From CAVSUR01 sp963846005 (lineage in GTDB: Bacteria; Actinomycetota; Actinomycetes; Streptosporangiales; Streptosporangiaceae), in assembly GCA_963846005.1 (NCBI GenBank), contig CAWJUH010000001.1:1116001-1180000 (forward strand): DNA of 64,000 nucleotides, in the 5' to 3' direction. The notes beneath the pieces are model-generated. The model worked only from the letters and a program-made list of their open reading frames with translations, was not told the DNA's origin and made no database searches. Each line of letters opens with the position of its first letter. The first letter of the stretch is position 1. The position numbers were made by a program, and so were the translations under genes. This document shows positions 34,373 to 43,973 of the stretch, piece by piece.

Positions 34373-34942
34373 CTACGGGAGGGTGAGTACCGCCGTGGCC
34401 AGGAAGGTCGCCACCGCGGTCTTCGCGATTGGCTTGCCCTTCGGATTGCACTGGCCCTTGTGCGGCCCGGACTTGAACCTCGGCCCGGTTTCGGCGAACG
34501 AGACCTGCGCCGCGCCGGGCCCGCTGGCCCCGGCGAACGCGCCGGTGCTCTTACTGCCCACGACCTTGACCGGGATGTCCTGGGCGAATGAGAACCGGCA
34601 GGTCTTGGGACTGAATGACTGGCTCTGGGTCGGCCTTCTGGTGACCATGACGGTGAACTTCCCGGCCGGGGTGTAGAACGTCTTGACGCTGCCCTTGTGC
34701 GGGCCGCCGCCGCCCAGGGTGACCACCGAACGGGTGGTCACCAGGCCCCGCCATCTCAGCGGGATCTTGGTGGCGTTGGCGAGCGCCGCCTTGCCGTGCA
34801 CCGTCCCGGCGATGACCTCCGGGCCGGTGACCGGCGCGCTGGCGCCGGCCTGACTGCTGGCCAGCACGGGTGCTCCCGCTGCCAGCGCCACCGAGGCAGC
34901 TCCGGCCGCCGCCGCGGCGGCTAGCTTCATCCTGAGTTGCAT
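34373..34942 (-). CDS. Secreted protein of unknown function
   Basis: A 189-residue protein with a Sec signal (MQLRMKLAAAAAAGAASVALAAGAPVLA, cleavage near residue 29). The mature part is beta-rich: TKIPLRWRGLVTTRSVVTLGGGGPHKGSVKTFYTPAGKFTVMV, then CRFSFAQDIPVKV, and a second K-S-G-P-H-K-G repeat-like element late with one Cys, making one possible disulphide. The internal repetition hints at two related beta modules. It is followed by a strong terminator and preceded by 312 bp of non-coding DNA, so it is probably a single-gene unit. Confidence 0.7.
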   Translation of the reverse strand: MQLRMKLAAAAAAGAASVALAAGAPVLASSQAGASAPVTGPEVIAGTVHGKAALANATKIPLRWRGLVTTRSVVTLGGGGPHKGSVKTFYTPAGKFTVMVTRRPTQSQSFSPKTCRFSFAQDIPVKVVGSKSTGAFAGASGPGAAQVSFAETGPRFKSGPHKGQCNPKGKPIAKTAVATFLATAVLTLP

Positions 34943-35254
34943 GTGCCCTCCTACGGGCTGCCAGTGCCCGGGTCACGGTGCGCCTTATCGCGAGCCAAGC
35001 CGGATGCCTCCTCAGGGCTGCCGCCCCGCCGCTCCCCGCATCGAGCGGGCTGCCACCGCTGGCAGTTGGACGCGCAGGTCCCGGGGTTCGTTGACAGGCT
35101 GCAGCACCCCGGTGAAGGTGACGCCGTGCCTGCTTGTGACGCACGTCCCACTACGCCGGCGGCATGCCTCTGAACCGGCTCCTGCTCCTATGCGTGTTAG
35201 TAGTTGAAAGAAACACTAACGCTCCCGTTCAGGCATCAGGCCCAGGAGGTAACC
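34943..35254. other. Divergent intergenic region with an inverted repeat
   Basis: This 312-bp gap lies between two outward-transcribed secreted-protein genes. GTTAGT (35196-35201) and ACTAAC (35215-35220), 13 bp apart, form an inverted repeat 34 bp before the start at 35255 and may be an operator. TTGACA at 35091-35096 has no good -10 partner. No gene is seen. Confidence 0.4.
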
Positions 35255-35785
35255 ATGCGACACCCGCGAATCATCATCGCCGGCATCGGCGCGGCCGTGC
35301 TGGCCACCGCCGGAGGTATCACCGCCGCAACGGCAGGCACGTCAGCGGCCACCAGCGCGCCCGTCGCCGGCCACAGCGCCGCGGCCGCCACCGTGCGCAC
35401 CGCCCAGGCGGCCGTCGGAGGCAAGATGGAGGCCATCCTGGTCACCGCCACCGGCCAGCCGCTGTACTACTACAAGCCCGACACCGCAGCGAAGTCGCTC
35501 GTCACCGGGGGCCTGGCCAGGCTGTGGCCGCCGCTGACGTCGGCGGCGCCCGCCGCCCCGGGGGTCAGCGGCAAGCTCGCCGTGCTCAATGGCGTCAATG
35601 GCCAGCAGGTCACCTACAACGGCCATCCGCTGTACACCTTCATCGACGATCACGCGGGCCAGGTGACCGGCCAGGGAGTCCAGGACTTCTTCGTGGCCAC
35701 CCCCGGCCTCGCCCCGATCACCAAGAGCCCGGCCGCGGCCAGTACGGCGCCCGCCGCCGCGTCCGGCAGCAGTTACGGCTACTGA
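35255..35785 (+). CDS. Secreted-repeat (COG4315-type) lipoprotein-like protein
   Basis: A 176-residue exported protein at ATG 35255 with AGGAGGT. The signal is RIIIAGIGAAVLATAGGITAATAG. The mature part holds two copies of the 'secreted repeat': VTATGQPLYYYKPDTAAKS with LARLWPPLTS, and VTYNGHPLYTFIDDHAGQVTGQGVQDFFVATP. There is no lipobox Cys, unlike many relatives. Family members occur beside ECF sigma factors and redox genes; the function is unknown. The C-terminus is Ala/Ser-rich. An MFS exporter follows 142 bp downstream. Confidence 0.8.
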   Translation: MRHPRIIIAGIGAAVLATAGGITAATAGTSAATSAPVAGHSAAAATVRTAQAAVGGKMEAILVTATGQPLYYYKPDTAAKSLVTGGLARLWPPLTSAAPAAPGVSGKLAVLNGVNGQQVTYNGHPLYTFIDDHAGQVTGQGVQDFFVATPGLAPITKSPAAASTAPAAASGSSYGY

Positions 35786-35927
35786 TAACCAGCCGCGCAG
35801 CCCGGGCCGGCCCCGGCGCGCGCCTTCGGCCAGGATTCACCGGGCGATGGCGCTGAGGCCGGCCCGGACCTGTGAACCCGCTGGTCACGGCCATGGTTCA
35901 GCGCGCCAGCAAGTTAAGGAGATTGCT

Positions 35928-37514
35928 TTGCCTGCCACACCATCAGACACCAGGCCGCCGGCCGCACAGGCCGGGACCCGGGCAGCGGCCGCCGCCTCGG
36001 CGGCGGCGCCGCCACGGCGGCTGGGCCTGGCCCTGGCCGTCATTGCGACGGCGCAGCTCATGGTCGTGCTCGATGCGACCATCGTTAACGTCGCCCTGCC
36101 GCACATCCAGGCCGCACTCCGCTTCTCCGGCACCAACCTGGAGTGGGTGGTCAACGCGTACGCGCTGGCGTTCGGCGGGCTGCTGCTGCTCGGCGGCCGG
36201 TCCGGTGACCTGCTGGGCCGGCGCCGGATCTTCATCGCCGGCATCGTGCTGTTCTCGCTGGCCTCGCTGGCTGGCGGGCTCGCCACCAGCCAGGCCTGGC
36301 TGCTGACGGCACGCGCGGTGCAGGGCATCGGCGGGGCGTTCGCCGCGCCCACCGCGCTGTCGCTGATCGCGGTCACCTTCCCCGAGGGGCGGCCGCGGAA
36401 CCGGGCCATGGGCGTGTACGCGGCGATGAGCGTCGGCGGCGCCGCCGTCGGCCTGATCGCCGGCGGCCTGCTGGTCCAGTACCTCAGCTGGCGCTGGGTG
36501 TTCTTCGTTAACGTGCCGATCGGCCTGGCCATCGCGCTGCTGGCGCCGCGCGTGCTGGGCGAGTCGCAGCGCCGCGCCGGACGGCTCGACCTGCCCGGGG
36601 CGATCACCGGCAGCCTCGGACTGGCCGCGCTGGTCTACGGCCTGTCCAACGCGGCGACCAGCCCGAACGGCGTATCGCACTGGGGCGATGCCAAGGTGAT
36701 CGCCTCGCTGGCGGCCGCGGTGGTGCTGCTGGCCGCGTTCGGCATCATCGAGGCGCGCAGCAAGCACGCGCTACTCCCCATCCGGGTACTGCGCAGCCGG
36801 GACCGGACGGGCTCCTACCTGATCAGCTTGTGCGTAGGCACCGCGCTGTTCGGCATGTTCTTCTTCCTCACCCTGTTCCTGCAGAACGTCTGGGGGTACA
36901 GCGCGCTGAAGACCGGCCTGGCCTACCTGCCCATGGTGGTCACCATCATGGCGGCAACCGCGGTGGCCTCCCAGCTGGTAGCCCGGATCGGCGCCCGGCC
37001 GCTGATGCTGGCCGGCGCCGCGATCAGCACCGGCGGGATGACCTGGCTGTCCGGGATCACCGAGCACAGCAGCTACGCCGGCAGCCTGCTCGGGCCGATG
37101 ATGGTAACCGCGGCGGGCCTGGGGCTCCTCTTCGTGCCCGTCTCGCTGGTGTCGCTGGCCAAGGTGGCCGACCACGACGCGGGCGTGGCGTCCTCGCTGC
37201 TGAACACCGGCCAGCAGGTCGGCGGCGCGCTCGGCCTGGCCGTGCTGGGCACCGTGGCGTGGAGCGCGGTGGCCCGCAGCATCCACGCCCAGGCGGCAGC
37301 GGCGGCCCGGCACGCCTCGGCGCACCTGGCCCCGGCCAGGCAGGCGGCGCTGGCCAAGGCCATGACGGACCACGCCCTCGCCACCGGATTCTCCAGGGGA
37401 TACCTGGTCTCGGCCGGGATCACGCTGCTCGCGCTGATCGTCACGCTGGCCGCAATCAGGATCCGGCGGCAGGACCTTGCCGGGGTGAACCCGATGGCGG
37501 CGCCCGCCGGGTGA
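35928..37514 (+). CDS. DHA2-family (14-TM) MFS drug exporter
   Basis: A 528-residue proton-coupled exporter. TTG 35928 is chosen because AAGGAG precedes it at 6 bp. Motif D1 LDATIVNVALP, motif A GGRSGDLLGRRR and the motif C region FAAPTALSLIAV are visible, with about 14 hydrophobic helices; this is the QacA/EmrB group that exports quaternary amines, dyes and antibiotics. No TetR is adjacent, so regulation is not evident. Confidence 0.9.
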   Translation: MPATPSDTRPPAAQAGTRAAAAASAAAPPRRLGLALAVIATAQLMVVLDATIVNVALPHIQAALRFSGTNLEWVVNAYALAFGGLLLLGGRSGDLLGRRRIFIAGIVLFSLASLAGGLATSQAWLLTARAVQGIGGAFAAPTALSLIAVTFPEGRPRNRAMGVYAAMSVGGAAVGLIAGGLLVQYLSWRWVFFVNVPIGLAIALLAPRVLGESQRRAGRLDLPGAITGSLGLAALVYGLSNAATSPNGVSHWGDAKVIASLAAAVVLLAAFGIIEARSKHALLPIRVLRSRDRTGSYLISLCVGTALFGMFFFLTLFLQNVWGYSALKTGLAYLPMVVTIMAATAVASQLVARIGARPLMLAGAAISTGGMTWLSGITEHSSYAGSLLGPMMVTAAGLGLLFVPVSLVSLAKVADHDAGVASSLLNTGQQVGGALGLAVLGTVAWSAVARSIHAQAAAAARHASAHLAPARQAALAKAMTDHALATGFSRGYLVSAGITLLALIVTLAAIRIRRQDLAGVNPMAAPAG

Positions 37515-37722
37515 GTCTCCCGCCGGCCCTGGCTGCCGGGGCTTCGCCGGCCCTCGCCCTCCGGCGCTCGGTGCGATCAGCGGTCGCTCACGTTCCTGGC
37601 CCGCGGGAGCATCCGGGAATGGCCAGCGAAATGAGCCCGCTGCCTGAACTGTAAGCTTTCCCTAAGCGTGATAGTAGACAACGGCGGGCGCACCGCCGGC
37701 GCGGTCATGTCCGGGAGCGAGA

Positions 37723-38103
37723 ATGCGGCGTTTCGGTGAGCTAGAAGCGGTGATCATGGACCGGTTGTGGGAGTGGGGCCGGCCGGTGCTGGTCCGCGAG
37801 GTGGTCGACGCTCTGCGGGACGACCGGGCACTGGCGTACACGACGGTGATGACGGTGATGGAGAACCTGTGCCGCAAGGGGTGGCTGCGGCGGGAGCGGG
37901 ACGGCCGGGCCTGGCGATATGAGCCCACAGGATCCCGGTCCGGCTATACCGCGGCGCTGATGAACGACGCGCTGGCTACCAGCGCAGACCGGCGCACGGC
38001 GCTGGCGCATTTTGCGCTCCAGATGAGCCCGTACGACGCTGCGGCGCTGCGCGAGGCACTGAACCAGGCGCTCGGCGAGGCTGAGCCTGGTGAGTCCCGG
38101 TGA
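37723..38103 (+). CDS. BlaI/MecI/CopY-family repressor
   Basis: A 126-residue winged-helix repressor: MRRFGELEAVIMDRLWEWGRPVLVREVVDAL, then LAYTTVMTVMENLCRKGWLRRERDGRAWRYEP (recognition helix and wing), then a C-terminal dimerisation helix region. Partners are normally an M56 BlaR1-like protease and a beta-lactam or copper gene. No BlaR follows; the only M56 peptidase lies 8 kb away. The 3' end overlaps the antisense WhiB gene by 128 bp. Confidence 0.88.
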   Translation: MRRFGELEAVIMDRLWEWGRPVLVREVVDALRDDRALAYTTVMTVMENLCRKGWLRRERDGRAWRYEPTGSRSGYTAALMNDALATSADRRTALAHFALQMSPYDAAALREALNQALGEAEPGESR

Positions 38104-38563
38104 CCGCGGCCAGCCCGACCATTCGCATGCTGGACCAGGCGCGGCGCGAGGTGCCGGCCGCCGTGGCGGGCCGGTCCGTTCGCCCGGCATGACTAGCTGC
38201 CGGGGGCCCGTCCCCGAGGTGATCCAGGCTGGGCAAGGCGCGGCCATTTTCGCGCGGGGAGACGAGCCATCGGCGGCGCAGCGCGGCCCGGTCGGCCGCC
38301 ACGAGGCCGCCCCAGACGCCGTGCTGGCCGATTGTCCAGTGGCGCAGCGACAGCTCCAGGCACGCGCCGCGCACGGGGCATGCCGTGCAGATGGCGATGG
38401 CACCGGCCGCCTCGCGGCGGGCGGCCTCCGCATCGGCGCTGACGGGAAACCATTCGTCGGGATCGACCGCGCTGTCCGCGCATCGCGCCCTCGCGGTGAT
38501 GTTGGCGGCTAGCGCCCGATCGGTCAGCCGCCCGGACGGCTCCCGGTCAAGCGAGGTGCCCAT
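37976..38563 (-). CDS. WhiB-family iron-sulphur regulator with a long C-terminal extension
   Basis: ATG 38563 starts a WhiB domain with four cluster-binding Cys: one in ARCADSAVDPDEWFP and three in ICTACPVRGAC (C-x2-C-x5-C), then the β-turn GVWGG and the basic LRRRWL tail. WhiB proteins bind a 4Fe-4S cluster and partner with sigma factors. Homologues end close to RRRWL (about residue 105). Here about 90 further Pro/Arg/Ala codons run antisense into blaI, which suggests a lost stop. The domain itself is intact. Confidence 0.82.
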   Translation of the reverse strand: MGTSLDREPSGRLTDRALAANITARARCADSAVDPDEWFPVSADAEAARREAAGAIAICTACPVRGACLELSLRHWTIGQHGVWGGLVAADRAALRRRWLVSPRENGRALPSLDHLGDGPPAASHAGRTDRPATAAGTSRRAWSSMRMVGLAAVTGTHQAQPRRAPGSVPRAAPQRRTGSSGAQNAPAPCAGLRW

Positions 38564-38672
38564 GACGTGTCTCACGCCCAGCCTCCTTACCTCGTAATAA
38601 CTGACACCCGGCATCGTCGATGCTGACGTCGGCCCGCTGGCCGTCCGCGCCGGCAGGCGGTGATCGCCATCG

Positions 38673-39260
38673 CTACACCGGGGTATCCGGCCCGGCGCGG
38701 AAGGCGGCCCCGTGGGCAGGCACGATCCGGCTGGCCACTCCCAGCACCCTGGTCTTGGCCCGGTGCAACGCGGCCGGGTCGCCATCCGGCGGCCGCCTCG
38801 CGTCGTCGGACCGGGAACGCCACAGGTGGGTGGCGGCGACGATGCCGTGCGGGGTCGCCGCCAGCAGCGTCAGGTCGTCAGGGTGGTGACCTGGGGTCTC
38901 GATGAGCCGCACCGACGGAGAGATCAAGAACCGGTCGGCCGGGCGCCGGGCCTTCCGGTCGTTTTGATAGATGGCCGTGGTGTCGTGCACCCGTGCGCCG
39001 GGGAACAGCGCCGCGTGCACGATGTGGCCGGGCCGGGCCGCCAGCAGAACCACGTCGGTGACCGCTGCCGGGCCTACCCCCAGGTGCCGGAGCGGCCCGA
39101 GGATGGAGTCGATGTCGGCTACCATGCCCGGATTGACGATGATCAGGGCGGCACCGTCACGCACGAAACTGACCGTGCTGGCGAACCGTCCCCCGAGATA
39201 GCCGGTGGACAGCACCTGGAGGCTCGCAGTGCCCTGGAGGGGCGCGTCCGGTGACACCAT
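38673..39260 (-). CDS. Metallo-beta-lactamase-fold protein with degenerate metal site
   Basis: A 195-residue MBL-fold protein. GYLGGRFASTVSFVRDGAALIIVNPG and the terminal SRIVPAHGAAF match MBL hydrolases. The signature H-x-H-x-D-H is absent: the loop reads ARPGHIVHAALFPGA, leaving one His. The later TPGHHPDD and ATHLW segments are kept. It may have lost hydrolase activity or bind metal differently. ATG 39260 is the best fit to homologues; ATG 39329 is an alternative with a 23-residue leader. Confidence 0.75.
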   Translation of the reverse strand: MVSPDAPLQGTASLQVLSTGYLGGRFASTVSFVRDGAALIIVNPGMVADIDSILGPLRHLGVGPAAVTDVVLLAARPGHIVHAALFPGARVHDTTAIYQNDRKARRPADRFLISPSVRLIETPGHHPDDLTLLAATPHGIVAATHLWRSRSDDARRPPDGDPAALHRAKTRVLGVASRIVPAHGAAFRAGPDTPV

Positions 39261-39476
39261 CCCGGGGTACGGCGAGTGCTGCGCTGGATTCACCTGACCA
39301 GCATCCAGTCCTGGCCGCCGGCGGCACATCGGGAGGAGTCCTCACTCGTGGACCTGCGTGCCTTACCTGAAGCCCGGGGCGGCCGCGCAGGGGTCGCGGA
39401 TGTAGGGACAACTCCTTAGCTGCGTCCCGCGCCGGCGGCCCTGTCCCGCGGGCAGCCCTTTTGGGATAGTGGGCCT

Positions 39477-42400
39477 ATGAATGCCCGGGTCTCCAGCCCG
39501 GTACTGGTCGGCCGGCAACGCGAGCAGGAACGTCTGCGCCGCGTGCTCGAGCGTGCCGCGGGCGGCGACATGGTGCTGGTCACGGTGGGGGGCGATCCCG
39601 GGATCGGCAAGACCCGGCTGGTGCTGGACATGGCTGGTACCGCGGCGGGCCTGGGTTTCCGGGTCCTGGCCGGCGGCTGCCTGGACATCGGTGAGGGCAC
39701 GCTGCCGTTCGGGCCGCTGGTGGAAGCCTTGCGGCCCCTCGGGACCGAGGCGGATGAGCAGTGGCGCAGGCAGATCCTCGGTGACGGCCCGGCGCTCGCG
39801 GCGCTCTTTACCGGGCTCGACCTGGCGCAGGACGCGCACGAGGCCACCGGTGAAGGGCAGGTGATCGAGACGGTGCGCGGCATCCTTGATCGCCTATCCG
39901 GCCGCCAGCCTGTCCTGCTGGTGATCGAGGACGCGCACTGGGCGGACACCTCAACCCGGCACGTTCTGCTGTACCTGGTCCGCAACCTGCGCGCTCCGGT
40001 ATGCCTGGTCGTCACCTATCGCGTGGAGGAACTCCAGGAGCGCTACCCGCTGCGGCTGCTGTTGTCCGAACTGCATCGCAGCAGCAACTGCGAGCGGATC
40101 AACCTGGGTCCGCTGACCCGCAGTGAAGTCGGCGAGCTGCTCACCACCATCCTGGGTTATCCTGCGCCCGCTGCCACCACGGACGAGATCATGGACCGGG
40201 CCGAGGGGAACCCCTTCTACGCCGAGGAGCTGCTGGCCGCCCGCGATGGTGCCGCAGGCCTCCCGGGCGAGCTTCGCGGCCTTCTGCTGGCGCGGGTGGA
40301 ACGTCTTCCCCGTGACACCCGGCCCGTGCTGGGTGCGGTTGCCGCCGGGACGCGACTCCCCCACGACCTGCTGGCGGCGGTCACCGCATACGACGAGGAA
40401 CGGCTCAGCGAATGCCTGCTGGCCGCAGTCCAGCATCACGTCCTGGTCGCAGACCCGGACGGGGCGTCCTATGGCTTCCGGCACGCGCTGGTGCGGGAGG
40501 CGGTCTACGACGACATGCTCCCCGGTGAACGCCACCGGATGCATGCCAGGCTGGCCAGCATCCTGGCGGACCGCGTCCAGAGCATCACCGCCGTGCCATC
40601 GGCCGCAGAGCTGGGCCAGCTGGCATTCCACTGGTACCGCGCCAGAGACTGGCCGCGCGCCCTGCTGGCCTCGGTGCAGGCCGGGCTGGCCGCTGAGGCA
40701 GCTGCGGCGCCGAGCAGCGCCGAACGGCACTACGAGCGGGCGCTGGAGCTGTGGGACGATGCTCCCGAAGCTGCCGCGAACTGCCCGCTTGACCGCGGCG
40801 CCCTGCTACAGCGCGCGGCCGAGACCGCGCACCTGTCCGGTGACTACGCCCGCGGGATCGCGCTGATCGGCGAGGCGCTCGCCGACGTGGACGCGGACGC
40901 CGAGCCACTGCGCGCCAGTGCGCTGCTCGGGTTCCTCGGGTACTGCCGCATCGCCGGACCAGACAGCGAGGGCGCCGCCCAGGCCTACGCGGCCGCCGTC
41001 GATGCGGCCCGGGCCGAGCCAGTCAGCCCGGAACTGGCCCGCGCCCTGACCGGGATGAGCCTGGTCCAGTCGGGGCAGGGGTTCTACCAAGACGCGATCG
41101 CCACCGCCGAGGAGGGGAGAAGGGCCGCCGTCCAGGTCCATGTTCCGGCCACCGAGGCACGCGCGCTCACCGTGCTCGGCTGGTCGCTCTGCAACCTCGG
41201 GCGCGTGGCGGACGGGCTAGCCCGCCTGGAACGCGCCCAGCGCCTCGCCTCGGCAGCGGAGGACATCGCGACCCTGCTGTGGACGCGCGGCCAGCTCGCC
41301 GCCGGGCTGCTCGCCAGTGGTCAGGCGGCAGCGGCTATCGGGGCCGCCTCGGACGTCCTGGACCTCAGCCGGTCGCTGGGGGCGGAGGCGGCGTACGGCC
41401 CCTACAGCGCCACCCCCCAGATCGAGGCGATGATCCTGCTCGGGGACTGGCCGGCCGCCCGGCAGCTGATCGGCCAGCTCCTCGACCTGGAGCCTCCCGG
41501 CGGCGCGGCTGCCTTTCCGCGGATGGCCGCTGGACTGCTGCGCCTGTGGCAGGGCGAGGTCGCACCGGCCCGCGCAGACCTGGCCCGGGCGCTGCAAGAC
41601 AGCGCGCAGGCGATGGTGCCGGAAACGGTCTCGGTCGCTCATGCCCGGCTGGCCCGTGTCGCGGCAGCGGAGCACCGATTCAGCGAAGCCCGCGAGCTGG
41701 TGCGGGCCGGGCTGAGCCTGTGCGCCAGATCCGGTTGTGCGGCCCACCTGATCCGTCTCGCGGCCGCCGGAGTGCACGCCGAGGCGGAGCGCGCGCAGGC
41801 CGCGCAGGCCCGGCACCGCAGCCAGGAGGTCGCGTCCGCAGTGGCGGCCGCGAGCGAGCTGATCAGCCGGGCCCGCCATGCCGCCGAGGCAGGCATCGAG
41901 GAGCTGGCGGTCATCAGCGCCGAGCTGGCCACCGCCGAAGCGGACTGGGCCTGGCTCCAGTCCGGCGAGTCCGACGAGGTCGCCCGCTGGCGTGAGGCCA
42001 TCAGCCGCTGGGACGCACTGTGCTTCCCCTACCCGGCGGCGCACGCCCGATGGCGGCTGGCCCACGCACTCCTGAGCCGGACCGGTCCGGCTGCCGAAGC
42101 CAGCCGAGAGCTGCGATCGGCGCTGGCTGCGGCCGACCGGCTGGGCGCGAAGACCCTCACCCAGCAGATCCGCACGCTGGGTGCCCGGGCCAGGGTCGAT
42201 CTCGAACCCGCGCCCAGCCAGCCCGCTGGCACGCGCGAGCCGGCCTGGCCCGGGCCATCCACCGGCCTCACGGCGCGCGAACGCCAGGTACTGGAACTCC
42301 TGGCCGAGGGACCCACCAACCGGCGGATCGCCAAGGCCCTGTTCATCACCGAGAAGACAGTGAGCGTCCATGTGACGCACATCCTCGAAAAGCTCCAGGT

Positions 42401-42509
42401 GACCAACCGCACCGAAGCCGGGGCGATCGCCCGCGGCCACGGCCATGCTCCCGCTTTCGGGGGGATGAACCCGGCCAGGGACCCGTCCGGGCCCGGCCGG
42501 GTCAGCTAG
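39477..42509 (+). CDS. LAL-type large ATP-binding LuxR regulator
   Basis: A 1010-residue STAND regulator. The N-terminal AAA/NTPase part has Walker A GGDPGIGKT (residues 38-46) and Walker B VLLVIEDAHWAD. The middle 400 residues are helical, TPR-like. The C-terminus has a LuxR HTH: LTARERQVLELLAEGPTNRRIAKALFITEKTVSVHV. Such proteins activate secondary-metabolite or catabolic genes when ATP or a ligand binds. The target is unknown; the ABC exporter downstream (43036) is a possible one. A Pro/Gly tail follows the HTH. Confidence 0.9.
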   Translation: MNARVSSPVLVGRQREQERLRRVLERAAGGDMVLVTVGGDPGIGKTRLVLDMAGTAAGLGFRVLAGGCLDIGEGTLPFGPLVEALRPLGTEADEQWRRQILGDGPALAALFTGLDLAQDAHEATGEGQVIETVRGILDRLSGRQPVLLVIEDAHWADTSTRHVLLYLVRNLRAPVCLVVTYRVEELQERYPLRLLLSELHRSSNCERINLGPLTRSEVGELLTTILGYPAPAATTDEIMDRAEGNPFYAEELLAARDGAAGLPGELRGLLLARVERLPRDTRPVLGAVAAGTRLPHDLLAAVTAYDEERLSECLLAAVQHHVLVADPDGASYGFRHALVREAVYDDMLPGERHRMHARLASILADRVQSITAVPSAAELGQLAFHWYRARDWPRALLASVQAGLAAEAAAAPSSAERHYERALELWDDAPEAAANCPLDRGALLQRAAETAHLSGDYARGIALIGEALADVDADAEPLRASALLGFLGYCRIAGPDSEGAAQAYAAAVDAARAEPVSPELARALTGMSLVQSGQGFYQDAIATAEEGRRAAVQVHVPATEARALTVLGWSLCNLGRVADGLARLERAQRLASAAEDIATLLWTRGQLAAGLLASGQAAAAIGAASDVLDLSRSLGAEAAYGPYSATPQIEAMILLGDWPAARQLIGQLLDLEPPGGAAAFPRMAAGLLRLWQGEVAPARADLARALQDSAQAMVPETVSVAHARLARVAAAEHRFSEARELVRAGLSLCARSGCAAHLIRLAAAGVHAEAERAQAAQARHRSQEVASAVAAASELISRARHAAEAGIEELAVISAELATAEADWAWLQSGESDEVARWREAISRWDALCFPYPAAHARWRLAHALLSRTGPAAEASRELRSALAAADRLGAKTLTQQIRTLGARARVDLEPAPSQPAGTREPAWPGPSTGLTARERQVLELLAEGPTNRRIAKALFITEKTVSVHVTHILEKLQVTNRTEAGAIARGHGHAPAFGGMNPARDPSGPGRVS

Positions 42510-43035
42510 CGCTCCGGCGGTCCGTGCCGCCCGGCCGGGAAGAGCCTCCCGGCCCGCGCCGCATGCTCGAGATCTGCGGGCTGCCAGGGATCCGCCGCCA
42601 GGTCAGTAACCAGCCGCCGGGGCATCACACTCAGCCGTCGTGCCGCCGCGGCATGGTCAGCGGCCTCGGCACCCGGATGCCCACGGAACCGGCCTCCTGC
42701 CCTCAGCCCGCGTGCAGACCGTGGCCTGAACGGTACGCCAGCGAGCGCCGCCGCCCGGGGGCGGCACAGCGGGACTAGCGCTCGTCGCGGCGAGGCAGAT
42801 AAGAGGTTCTCCTTACCCTCGCTGGCCACGTCCGGGTTCAGCGATCCCGGAAATACTCGGTTGCTCCGATGTCGCGCGGAGGCCCTTAACTCCATTGTCG
42901 AAATAGTCAGCCAGCTAGCACCGGAGGCCACGATGCCCCGCTCTCCCGCCAGGACGGCAGGACCATTGCCGCCCTCGCCGGCCAGTGCTGGGCGTCCCAG
43001 CGGCACATCGCCGCAGGCCAGAAAGAGCCGTACTT
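42510..43035. other. Intergenic region with no confident gene
   Basis: A minus-strand open frame (42506-43006, 166 codons) covers most of it but has atypical composition and only a short plausible tail (VMPRRLVTDLAADPWQPADL). It could be a remnant. AT-rich DNA at about 42790-42910 would suit the ABC operon's promoter. Confidence 0.4.
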
Positions 43036-43973
43036 GTGATTGAGATCAACGCACTGACCAAACGCTATGGACGCACCACCGCGGTCGCCGGCCTGACGTT
43101 CACCGTCCGGCCGGGGGTGGTGACCGGCTTCCTCGGCCCGAACGGCGCCGGGAAGTCCACGACCATGCGGATGATCGCAGGCCTGGATGAGCCGACCAGC
43201 GGCTCGGTCACGGTCAACGGACGCCCGCCCCGGGGTCACGCCGCGCCGCTCCGCGAGCTTGGAGTGATGCTGGACCCGCGAGCGGTCCACCCGTCCCGCA
43301 GCGCCTTCCACCATTTGCTCGCGCTCGCGCAGACCTCCGGCATCCGCAGATCCCGGGTCGATGATGTCATCGACGCGGTCGGGCTGCACGGCGTGGCGGG
43401 CCGGCCGGCAAGTTCTCACTCGGCATGGCTCAGCGGCTGGGCATCGCCGCCGCGCTGCTCGGCGACCCCGCCACCGTGGTCCTCGACGAGCCGGTGAACG
43501 GCCTGGACGTCGAGGGCATCCGCTGGATCCGCGCACTGCTGCACGACCTAGCCGCCCGGGGAAAGACGGTCTTCGTGTCCTCGCACCTGATGAGCGAGAT
43601 CGCGCAAACTGCGACGCACTTGATCGTCATCGGCCGGGGCCAGCTGATCGCGGACACAAGCGTGGCCGAGTTCATCGCCTCGGCCGCGCCCCCGGCAGTG
43701 CGGGTCCGCAGCTCGGACCAGAACGCGCTGGCCGAACTGCTCCGCTCGCCCGAAGCGAGCGTCACGCCCGCCGATGACGGCGCACTGACCGTCTCGGGCG
43801 TGCCCGCCGCGCAGATCGGCGCCGCTGCCGCCGCCGCCGGGATCACCGTGCTTGAGCTGACCGCCGAGCAGACGTCGCTGGAAGACGCCTTCGTCGACCT
43901 GACCCAGGACGCGGTCGAGTTCCGCGCTGCGGCCCAGCCTGCCGCCGGACCCGCCTTCGAGGAGGAGAAATGA
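43036..43973 (+). pseudogene. ABC-2 exporter ATPase with a frame break at the signature region
   Basis: GTG 43036 starts a DrrA/BcrA-like ATPase: Walker A FLGPNGAGKST, Q-loop region VMLDPRAVHP. At about 43400-43412 one base is missing, so the frame leaves the expected G-K-F-S-L-G-M signature. That signature and the rest (QRLGIAAALLGDPATVVLDEP with Walker B, SSHLMSE, and the C-terminal domain) continue in another frame to 43973. The permease start overlaps the stop (ATGA). Ends and coupling are preserved, so the break is recent or an error. Confidence 0.8.

Noticed and set aside
35091..35096. TTGACA taken as a -35 box for the secreted-repeat gene
   Set aside because: No -10-like hexamer at 16-19 bp and the gene start lies 160 bp away.
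42506..43006. 166-codon minus-strand frame in an otherwise empty gap
   Set aside because: No RBS or domain; only a short tail looks protein-like. Left as a possible remnant.
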